In this document: piece by piece, positions 50,201 to 61,100 of the stretch
Layout of the letters: every line of letters starts with the position of its first letter
Position numbering within the stretch: the stretch's first letter is position 1
Assembly (NCBI RefSeq): GCF_041146395.1
Contig: NW_027182880.1
Coordinates: 357,001-421,000 of the forward strand
From: Eulemur rufifrons
Lineage: Eukaryota; Chordata; Mammalia; Primates; Lemuridae
Length of the DNA stretch: 64,000 nt
Direction: 5' to 3'
The notes under the pieces: generated by a model
What the model was told of the DNA's origin: nothing
What the model saw: the letters and a program-made list of their open reading frames with translations, nothing else
The model's database searches: none
Translations under genes and position numbers: made by a program

Positions 50201-53200
50201 GGATGATACTTAGAAGAATGGCTTCTTGTCAGTCTCCACTAACAAAAATAGGCAACACGAAGTCAGCTACGCCGCAGCATACTTATGTCCTTGGCAGCCA
50301 TATTGGGTTTCAGGAGACACATACAAATGTTATCAAAATTATGGTGAAACGCTGAAAACCTGCAAATAATTTTCAACGTACTGGTTAATTTGAAAACTCT
50401 CCAGCATACTTCTTGGAACAAGCCAGGTACCTGGGCCCACGCATAGAGGAGTATATAGAAACATGGTGGAATCCCAGCTGATGAAGCAAAGGATTCTTTA
50501 AGGAATGAGATGACCATGCGGTTCCAGTTTAATTCTCTGAAACAGAATCCGCAATTTTCACCTGCCAAACACATGCCCACTTCTCCTCTCTGGGGATAAT
50601 AAAAACAAACCAGTGAATTGACAGATGGCCTGACCATCCCATCCACACTGACCCCACAAAAAAAAAAATGTACCCTCCAGCTACTAATTATAAGGCTAAC
50701 TTACAAAATTTCCCTGCATTTTTAAACAATGGAAAAATGATGGTGGGATGATACTTAGAAGAATGGCTTCTTGTCAGTCTCCACTGACAAAAATAGGCAA
50801 CACGAAGTCAGCTACGCCGCAGCATACTTATGCCCTTGGCAGCCATATTGGGTTTCAGGAGACACATACACACGTTATCACAATTATGGTGAAACGCTGA
50901 AAACCTGCAAAGGATTTTCAACATACTGGTTAATTGAAAAGCTCTGAGGCATACTTCTTGGAACAAGCCAGTTTCCTGTGCCCACGCATAGAGAAGTATA
51001 TAGAACCATGGTGGATTCCCAGCTCATGAAGCAAAGGATTCTTAAAGGAACGGGATTACCATGCGGATCCTGTTTAATTCTCTGAAACAGATCCGCAGTT
51101 TTCACCTGCCATACTAATACCCACTTCTCCTCTTTGGGGATAATAAAAACAAACCAGCGTACTGACAGAGGGCCTGACCAACACATCCACACCGACCCCA
51201 CAGGAAAAAAAAAAAAAAAAAAACGTAGCCTCCAGCTACTAATTATAATGCTAACTTGCAAAATTATCCTGCATTTTTAAACAATGGAAAAATGATGGTG
51301 AGATGATACTTAGAAGAATGGTTTCTTGTCAGTCTCCACTAACAAAAATAGGCAAAACCAAGTCAGCTACGCCTCAGCATAGTTATGTTCATGGCAGCCA
51401 TCTTGGGTTTCAGGAGGCACAAACAAACGTTATCACAATTATGGTGAAACGCTGAACACCTGCAAATAATTTTCAACGTACTGGTTAATTGAAAAGCTCT
51501 ACGGCATACTTCTTGGAACAAGCCAGTTACCTGTTCCCACGCAAAGAGGAGTATATAGAACCATGGTGGATTTCCAGCTGATGAAGTAAAGGATTATTAA
51601 AGGATCGGGATGACCATGGGGATCATCGTTAATTCTCTGAAATAGAATCCGCCCTTTTCACCTGCCAAACACATGCCCACTTCTCCTCTCTGGGGATAAT
51701 AAAAACTAACCAGTGAACTGACAGAGGGCCTGACCCCCCCATCCACATTGACCACACACAAAAAAAAATACCGTACCCTCCAGTAACTAATTATAATGCT
51801 AACTTGCAAAATTTCCCTGCATTTTAAAACAATGGAAAAATGGTGGTGGGATGATACTTAGAAGAATGGCTTCTTGTCAGTCTCCACTAACAAAAATAGG
51901 CAACACCAAGTCAGCTACTCCTCAGCATAGTTATGTCCGTCGCAGCCTTCTTGGGTTTCAGTAGGCACAAACAAACGTTATCACAATCATGGTGAAACGC
52001 TGAACACCTGCAAATAATTTTCAACGTAGTCGTTAATTGAAAAGCTCTGCGGCATACTTCTTGGAACAAGCCACTTACCTGTTCCCACGCAAAGAGGAGT
52101 ATATAGAACCATGGTGGATTTCCAGCTGATGAAGTTAAGGATTATTAAAGGAACGGGATGACCATGCGGATCATCGTTAATTCTCTGAAACAGAATCCGC
52201 CCTTTTCACCTGCCAAACACATGCCCACTTCTCCTCTCTGGGGATAATAAAAACTAACCAGCGAACTGACAGAGGGCCTGATCAACACATCCACATTGAC
52301 CACACACACAAAAAAAAACCGTACCCTCCAGCTACTAATTATAATGCTAACTTCCAAAATTTCCCTGCATTTTAAAAGAATGGAAAAATGGTGGTGGGAG
52401 GATACTTAGAAGAATGGCTTCTTGTCTGTCTCCACTAACAAAAATAGGCAACACCAAGTCAGCTACTCCTCAGCATAGTTATGTCCGTCGCAGCCTTCTT
52501 GGGTTTCAGGAGGCACATACAAATGTTATCAAAATTATGGTGAAACGCTGAAAACCTGCAAATAATTTTCAACGTACTGGTTAATTTGAAAACTCTCCAG
52601 CATACTTCTTGGAACAAGCCAGGTACCTGTGCCCACGCATAGAGGAGTATATTGAAACATGGTGGAATCCCAGCTGAGGAAGCAAAGGATTCTTAAAGGA
52701 ATGAGATGACCATGCGGATCCTGTTTAATTCTCTGAAAGAGAATCCGCACTTTTCACCTGCCAAACACATGCCCACTTCTCCTCTCTGGGGATAATAAAA
52801 ACAAACCAGTGAATTGACAGATGGCCTGACCAACCCATCCACACTGACCCCACAAAAAAAAAAAAAGTACCCTCCAGCTACTATTTATAATGCTAACTTG
52901 CAAAATTTCCCTGCATTTTTAAACAATGGAAAAATGATGGTGGGATGATACTTAGAAGAATGGCTTCTTGTCAGTCTCCACTAACAAAAATAGGCAACAC
53001 GAAGACTGCTAAGCCTCAGCATACTTATGTCCTTGGCTTACATATTGGGTTTCAGGAGACACATACAAACGTTATGAGAATTATGGTGAAACGCTGAAAA
53101 CCTGCAAATAATTTTCAACGTACTGCTTAATTGAAAAGCTCTGCGGCATACTTCTTGGAACAAGCCAGTTACCTGTGCCCACACATAGAGGAGTATATAG

Positions 53201-56200
53201 AACCATGGTGGATTCCCAGCTGATGAAGCAAAAGTTTCCTAAAGGAACGGGATGAGCATGCGGATCATGTTTCATTCTCTGAAACAGAATCCGAACTTTT
53301 AACCTGCCAAACACATGCCCACTTCTCCTCTCTGGGGATAATAAAAACTAACCAGCGAACTGACAGAGGGCCTGACCCCCCCCATCCACATCGACCACAC
53401 ACAAAAAAAACCCGTACCCTACAGCTACTAATTATAATGCTAACTTGCAAAATTTCCCTTCCTTTTAAAACAATGGAAAAATGGTGGTGGGATGATACTT
53501 GAAGAATGGCTCCTTGTCTGTCTCCACTAACAAAAATAGGCAACACCAAGTCAGCTACTCCTCAGCATAGTTATGTCCGTCGCAGCCTTCTTGGGTTTCA
53601 GGAGGCACATACAAACGTTATCAAAATTATGGTGAAACGCTGAAAACCTGCAAATAATTTTTAACGTACTGCTTAATTGAAAAGCTCTGCGGTATACTTC
53701 TTGGAACAAGCCAGTTACCTGTGCCCACACATAGAGGAGTATAGAGAGCCATGGTGGATTCCCAGCTGATGAAGCAAAAGTTTCCAAAAGGAACGGGATG
53801 AGCATGCGGATCCTGTTTCATTCTCTGAAACAGAATCCGAACTTTTCACCTGCCAAACACATGCCCACTACTCTTCTCTGGGGATAATAAAAACAAACCA
53901 GCGATCTGACAGAGGGCCTGAACGCCCATCCTGACCGACCCCACAAAAAAAAAAAAAGTACCCTCCAGCTACTAATTATAATGCCAATTTGCAAAATTTC
54001 CCTGCATTTTTAAACAATGGAGAAATGATGGTGGGATGATACTTAGAAGAATGGCTTCTTGTCAGTCTCCACTGACAAAAATAGGCAACACCAAGTCAGC
54101 TACGCCTCAGCATAGTTATGTCCATAGCAGCCATATTTGGTTTCAGTAGGCACATACACACGTTATCACAATTATGGTGAAACGCTGAAAACCTGCAAAG
54201 GATTTTCAACATACTGGTTAATTGAAAAGCTCTGAGGCATACTTCTTGGAACAAGCCACTTTCCTGTGCCCACGCATAGGGAAGTATATAGAACCATGGT
54301 GGATTCCCAGCTCATGAAGCAAAGGATTCTTAAAGGAACGGGATTACCATGCGGATCCTGTTTAATTCTCTGAAACAGATCCGCAGTTTTCACCTGCCAT
54401 ACTAATACCCACTTCTCCTCTCTGGGGATAATAAAAACAAACCAGCGAACTGACAGAGGGCCTGACCAACACATTCACACCGACCCCACAGGAAAAAAAA
54501 AAAAACACCGTAGCCTCCAGCTACTAATTATAATGCTAACTTGCAAAATTTCCTGCGTTTTTAAACAATGGAAAAATGATGGTGAGATGATACTTAGAAG
54601 AATGGATTCTTGTCAGTCTCCACTAACAAAAATAGGCAAAACCAAGTCAGCTAGGCCTCAGCATAGTTATGTTCGTGGCAGCCATCTTGGGTTTCAGGAG
54701 GCACAAACAAACGTTATCACAATTATGGTGAAACGCTGAACACCTGCAAATAATTTTCAACGTACTGGTTAATATGAAAACTCTCCAGCATACTTCTTGG
54801 AACAAGCCAGGTACCTGTTCCCACGCAAAGAGTGGTATATAGAACCATGGTGGATTTCCAGCTGATGAAGTAAAAGTTTATTAAAGGAACGGGATGACCA
54901 TGGGGATCATCGTTAATTCTCTGAAACAGAATCCGCCCTTTTCACCTGCCAAACACATGCCCACTTCTCCTCTCTGGGGATAATAAAAACTAACCAGCGA
55001 ACTGACAGAGGGCCTGAGCCCCCCATCCACATCGACCACACAAAAAAAAAACCGTGCCCTCCAGCTACTAATTATAATGCTAACTTGCAAAATTTCCCTG
55101 CATTTTAAAACAATGGAAAAATGGTGGTGGGATGATACTTGAGGAATGGCTTCTTGTCTGTCTCCACTAACAAAAATAGGCAACACCAAGTCAGCTACTC
55201 CTCAGCATAGTTATGTCCGTCGCAGCCTTCTTGGGTTTCAGGAGGCACATACAAACGTTATCAAAATTATGGTGAAACGCTGAAAACCTGCAAATAATTT
55301 TCAACGTAGTGGTTAATTGAAAAGCTCTGCGGCATACTTCTTGGAACAAGCCAGGTACCTGTGCCCACGCATAGAGGAGTATATAGAAACATGGTGGAAT
55401 CCCAGCTGATGAAGCAAAGGATTCTTAAAGGAATGAGATGACCATGCGGATCCTGTTTAATTCTCTGAAACAGAATCCGCACTTTTCACCTGCCAAACAC
55501 ATGCCCACTTTTCCTCTCTGGGGATAATAAAAACAAACCAGTGAATTGACAGATGGCCTGACCAACCCATCCACACTGACCCCACAAAAAAAAAAAAGTA
55601 CCCTCCAGCTACTAATTATAATGCTAACTTGCAAAATTTTCCTGCATTTTTAAACAATGGAAAAATGATGGTGAGATGATACTTAGAAGAATGGATTCTT
55701 GTCAGTCTCCACTAACAAAAATAGGCAAAACCAAGTCAGCTACACCTCAGCATCGTTATGTTCGTGGCAGCCATCTTGGGTTTCAGGAGGCACAAACAAA
55801 CGTTATCACAATTATGGTGAAACGCTGAACACCTGCAAATAATTTTCAACATACTGGTTAATTGAAAAGCTCTGCGGCATACTTCTTGGAACAAGCCAGT
55901 TACCTGTTCCCACGCAAAGAGGAGTATATAGAACCATGGTGGATTTCCAGCTGATGAAGTAAAGGATTATTAAAGGAACGGGATGACCATGGGGATCATC
56001 GTTAATTCTCTGAAACAGAATCCGCCCTTTTCACCTGCCAAACACATGCCCACTTCTCCTCTCTGGGGATAATAAAAACTAACCAGCGAACTGACAGAGG
56101 GCCTGACCCCGCCCATCCACATCAACCACACACACAAAAAAAACCGTACCCTCCAGCTACTAATTATAATGCTAAGTTCCAAAATTTCCCTTCATTTTTA
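50200..56200 (+). repeat. Satellite 3, mixed monomer variants without a clear higher-order unit
   Basis: Monomers of the same variants as the duplicated blocks, but in a new order. The variants with gttcccacgcaaagaggag, gtgcccacgcatagaggagt and ttttcaacatactgg alternate irregularly. Several look like hybrids: the monomer near 54740-54900 begins as one variant, takes aatatgaaaactctccagca from another and returns to gttcccacgcaaagag. Confidence 0.75.
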
Positions 56201-57054
56201 ACCAACGGAAAAATGATGTCGGCATGATACTTAGAAGAATGGCTTCTTGTCAGTCTCCGCTAACAAAAATCGGCAAAACCAAGTCAGCTACGCCTCGGCA
56301 TAGTTATGTCTGTGGCAGCCATCTTGGGTTTCAAGGCACATACAAACCTTGTCGCAATTATGATGAAACCCTGAACACCTGCAAATAATTTTCAATGTAC
56401 TTTTTATCTGAAAACCTCTGTGGCATACTTCTTGGAACAAGCCAGTCACCTGTGCCCACCCATACGGGAGTATATAGAACCATGGTGGTTTCCCAGCTGA
56501 TGAAGCAAAGGATTCTTAAAGGAAGCGGATGACCATGCGGATCCTGTTTAATTCTTTGAAACAGAATCCGCACTTTTCACCTGCCAACAACATGCCCACT
56601 TCTCCTCTCTGGGGATAATAAAAACAAACCAGCGAACATCTAGAGGGCCTTGCACCCCCATCCACACCGACACCAAAAAAAAAAAAAAAGTACCCTCCAG
56701 CTACTAATTATAATGCTAACTTGCACAATTTCCCTTCATTTTTAAACAATGGAAAAATCATGGTGGGATTATACTTAAAAGACTGGCTTCTTGTCAGTCT
56801 CCACTGACAAAAATAGGAAACACCAAGTGAGCTACGCCTCAGCATAGTTATGTCCGTGGCAGCCATCTTGGGTTTCAGCAGGCACATACAAACCTTATCA
56901 CAATTATGGTGAAACGCTGAAAACCTGCAAATAATTTTCAACGTAGTGGTTAATTGAAAAGCTCTGCGGCATACTTCTTGGAACAAGCCAGGTACCTGTG
57001 CCCACGCATAGAGGAGTATATAGAACCATGGTGGATTCCCAGCTGATGAAGCAA

Positions 57055-57063
57055 AGGATTCTT
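57055..57063 (+). repeat. Left target-site duplication of the Alu
   Basis: The nine bases aggattctt directly precede the poly-T. They are the normal satellite 3 sequence at this monomer position. Confidence 0.85.
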
Positions 57064-57412
57064 TTTTTTTTTTTTTTTTTTTTTTTTTTGTTGAGACAGA
57101 GTCTCAATTTGTTGCCCAGGCTAGAGTGAGTGCCGTGGCGTCAGCTTAGTTCACAGCAACCTCAGACTCCTCGGCTTAAACGATCCTACTGCCTCAGCCT
57201 CCCGAGTAGCTGGGACTACAGGCATGCGCCAGTATGCCCGGCTAATTTTTTCTATATAGATTTTTAGTTGTCCATATAATGTCTTTCTATTTTTAGTAGA
57301 GACGGGGTCTCGCTCTTGCTCAGGCTGGTCTCGAACTCCTGACCTCGAGCGATCCACCCGCCTCGGCCTCCCAGAGTGCTAGGATTACAGGCGTGAGCCA
57401 CCGCGCCCTTCC
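57064..57412 (-). mobile_element. Alu SINE, strepsirrhine type, reverse orientation
   Basis: A nearly full-length dimeric Alu on the minus strand. On + it starts with poly-T (57062-57089), then right-arm sequence gagacagagtctcaatttg, cctcagcctcccgagtagct and gggactacaggcatgcgcc. It continues with an AT-rich linker (tttttctatatagattttta, gtccatataatgtctttcta), then left-arm ctcaggctggtctcgaactc and gtgctaggattacaggcgtg. The left and right arms are both present. The AT-rich linker and the ctcgctcttgctcaggctgg form are typical of lemur and galago Alus, unlike human ones. Alu is non-autonomous, transcribed by RNA polymerase III and mobilised by L1. The inner open frame is not a gene. Confidence 0.95.
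57327..57337 (-). promoter_or_regulatory. Alu RNA polymerase III B box
   Basis: On the minus strand this reads agttcgagacc, matching the B-box form GTTCGANNCC. The A-box region, tggctcacgcc on the minus strand at 57390-57400, is also present. The internal promoter looks intact. Whether it is active inside satellite heterochromatin cannot be told from sequence. Confidence 0.7.
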
Positions 57413-57421
57413 AGGATTCTT
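57413..57421 (+). repeat. Right target-site duplication of the Alu
   Basis: aggattctt repeats the nine bases before the poly-T, after which the satellite resumes as aaaggaacggg. The inferred nick, attctt followed by aaagg, fits the T-rich/A-rich preference of the L1 endonuclease. Confidence 0.85.
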
Positions 57422-58129
57422 AAAGGAACGGGATGACCATGCGAATGCTGTTTAATTCTCTGAAAGAGTATCCGCACTTTTCAGCTGCCATCAAATGCCG
57501 ACTTCCCCTCTCTGGGGATAATAAAAACAAACCAGCAAATTTATAGAGGGCCTGACCCCCCCATTGACACCAACCCGATGAAAAAAAAAAAAAACGTACC
57601 CTCCAGCTACTAATTATCAAGCTAACTTGCAAAATTTCCCTGCATTTTTTAACAATGGAAAAATGACGGTGGGCTTATACTTAGAATGGCTTCTTGTTAG
57701 TCTCCGCTGACAAAAATAGGCAACACCAAGTCGGCTACACCTCAGCATAGTTATGTCCGTGGCAGCCATCTTGGGTTTCAGGAGGCACATACAAACGTTA
57801 TTACAATTAGGGTGAAATGCTGAAAACCTGCAAATAATTTTCAACGTACTGGTTAATTGAAAAGCTCTGCGGCATACTTCTTGGAACAAGCCAGTTACCT
57901 GTGCCAACGCATAGAGGAGTATATAGAACCATGGTGGATTCCCAGCTGATGAAGCAAAGGATTCTTAAAGGAATGGGATGACCATGTGGATCCTGTTTAA
58001 TTCTCTGAAATAGAATCCACACTTTTCACCTGCCAAACACATGCCCACTTGTCCTCTCTGGGGATAATAAAAGAAAACCAGCGAACTCACAGAGGGCCTG
58101 AAACACCCATCCACTCCTACCCCACAAAA

Positions 58130-61100
58130 AAAGAAAAAAAAATACGTACCCTACATCTAATTATAATACTAACTTGCAAAATTTCCCTCCATTTTTACGC
58201 AATGGAAAAATGATGGTGGGATGATACTTAGAAGAATGTCTTCTTGTCAGTCTCCACTAACAAAAATAGGCATCAACAAGTCAGCTATGCCTCAGCATAT
58301 TTATATCCGTTGCAGCCATCTTGGGTTTAAGGAGGCACATTCAAACGTTATCACAATTACGGTTAAACATGCTAAAAACCTGACAATTCTAAAAGTACTG
58401 GTTAATTCAAAAGCTCTGTCGCATACTTCTTGGAACAAGCCAGTTACCTGTGCCCATGCAAAGAGAGGTCTAGAGAACCATGGTGGATTCCCAGGTGATG
58501 AATCAAAGGATTCTTAAAGGAACAGGCTCAAAAGTGCAGATCCTGTTTCAGTCTAAGTGTGAAACAGGATCCGCACATTTTGCCTGCAACACACATTCGC
58601 CCTTCTCATCTCTAGGGATAACAAAAACAGCCCATCGGATTTACAGATGCCCTGCCCCCGGCCCCCACCACCCCACACAAAATAGTCTGCTCCAGCGACT
58701 CGTCCTTATGCTATCTGGTGAAAGGTCATAAGCCTTTTAAAAAACTGGAGATAGGATGGTAGAATTATACCTAAAAGACTGGCTTATTGCCAGATTCCCA
58801 TACCAAGTATTGGCAACAGCAAGTGACGTAGGCCTCAGCATAGGTTTGTCCATGGCAGCCATCTTGGGTTTAAGGAGACACAGATGAACCTTATAACAAT
58901 TATAATAAAAGGTGCTGCGAAAGCTGTTAAATAATTCTCATGGTAGTGGTTATTTCAAAAGCTCTGCGGCATACTTCTTTGAACTAGCCAGTTAACTGGG
59001 CCCACGCATAGTGCGGTGTAGAGAACTATGGTGGATTCCCAGCTGATGAAGCAAAGGATTCTTAAAGGAACAGGATGAACATGCGGATCCTGTTTCATAC
59101 TCTGAAACAGGATCTGCACTTTTCACCTGCCAAACACATGCCCACTTCTCCTCTCTGGGGATAATAAAAAGAAACCACAGAACTGGCGGAGGGCTTGCCG
59201 CACCAGCCCCCAGACCCCACATAAAAACTTCCCGTCCAGTGACTCCTTGTTATTCTAACTGCCAAAAGGTGCTCTGACTTTTAAAATAGTGGAGAAGGAT
59301 GGTGAAATGATACTTAAAAGAATGTATTCTTTCCAGTCTCCAGTACCAAGGATCGGCCACACAAAGTGAGCTCGGCCTCAGCATAGTTTTGTCCATGGCA
59401 GCCATCTCGAGACGAACCTTATGACAATTATGATGAAAGGTGCTGCAAAACCTGCAAATAATTCTCAACGTAGTGGTTTTTTCAAAAGCTCTGTGGAATA
59501 CTTCTTGGAACCCGGCAGTTTTCTGGGCCCACGCATAGAGGGGTCTAGAGAACCATGATGGATTCCCAGGTGATGAATCAAAGGATTCTTAAAGGAACAG
59601 GCTGAAAAGTGCGGATCCTGTTTCAGTCTGAGACTGAAACACTATATGCACTTTTTGCCTGCAACACACATGCCCACTTCTCCTCTCTAGGGATAATAAA
59701 AACAATCAATCGGATTGACAGATGTCCTCCCCCGCCCCCCAACACTGTACACAAAAAGGTCCCCTCCAGCGACTCATCCTTATGCTATCTGGCGAAAGGT
59801 CCTCTGCGTTTTAAAATAATGAAGATAGGATGGTGGAATTATACTTAAAATACTGGCCTTTTGCCAGACTCCCATACCAATTATTGGCAACAGGAAGTGA
59901 CCTAGGTGTCAGCATAGGTTTGTCCGTGGCTGCCATCTAGGGTTTTAGGAAGCACAGATGAACCTTATCAAAATTATGGTAAAAGTGCTGGAAAAGCTGG
60001 CAAATAATTTCCATAGTAGTGGTTATTTCAAAAGCTCTGAGGAAAACTTCTTGGAACCAGGCAGTTTTCTGTGTGCACTAAAAGAGGGGTCTAGAGAACC
60101 ATGGTGGATTCCCAGCTGATGAAGCAAAGGATTCTTAATGGAACGGGGTGAAAAGTGCAGATCCTGTGTCTGTCTAAGACTGAAACAGGACGCACACTTT
60201 TCACCTGCCACACACATGCCCACTTTTCCTCTCTGGGGATAATAAAAACAAACCAGCGAACTGACAAAGGGCCTGCCCCCCTTCCACCCACGCAGATCCC
60301 CCCCCAAAAAATTCCCCTCCAGCTACTAATTATTATGCTAACTTGCAAAATTTCCCTGCATTTTTAAACAATGGAGAAAGGACGGTGGAGTGATACTTAG
60401 AAGAATGGCTTCTTGTCAGTCTCCACTAACAAAAATAGGCAACACCAAGTCAGCTACGCCTCAGCATAGTTATGCCCGTGGCAGCCATGTTGGGTTTAAG
60501 GAGGCACATACAAACTTTATCATAATTATGGTGAAACGTGCTGAAAACCCGGCAAATAATTCTCAACGTACTGTTTAATTCAAAAGCTCTGTGGCATACT
60601 TCTTGGAAGAAGCCAGTTACCTGGGCCCACGCATAGAGGGGTCTAGAGAACCATGGTGGATTCCAAGGTGATGAATCTAAGGATTCTTAAAGGAACAGGC
60701 TGAAAAGTGCAGATCCTGACTGAAACAGGATTCTGACTTTTTGCCTGCAACACACATGCCCACTTCTCCTCTCTAGGGATAACAAAAACAACCCATCGGA
60801 TTGACAGATGGCCTGCCCCCGCCCCCCACCACCCCACACAAAATCGTGCCCTCCAGCGACTGATCCTTATGCTATCTGGCAATACGTCCTCTGCCTTTTA
60901 AAATAATGGAGATAGAATGGTGGAATTATACCTAAAAGACTGGCTTATTGCCAGACTCCCATACCAAGTATTCGCAACAGCAAGTCACCTAGGCCTCAGC
61001 ACACGTTTGTCCCTGGCAGCCATCTTGGGTTTAAGGAGGCACAGATGAACCTTATCACAATTATGGTGAAAGGTGCTGCAAAAGCGGTCAAGTAATTCTC

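Larger units (their letters stand above)
56200..58130 (+). repeat. Satellite 3, transitional monomers around the Alu
   Basis: Monomers here carry visibly more changes than the core (for example ctgaaaacctctgtggcatac near 56410, and gccgacttcccctctctggg near 57498) but are still easily aligned. The Alu interrupts one of them. Confidence 0.75.

Noticed and set aside
50263..50646. 127-codon open frame on the minus strand, the longest in the window
   Set aside because: It spans parts of the 548-bp monomer that are open in other monomers at the same phase and broken in most by single-base indels. It is a repeat shadow.
57151..57357. 68-codon open frame on the minus strand
   Set aside because: It lies entirely within the Alu.
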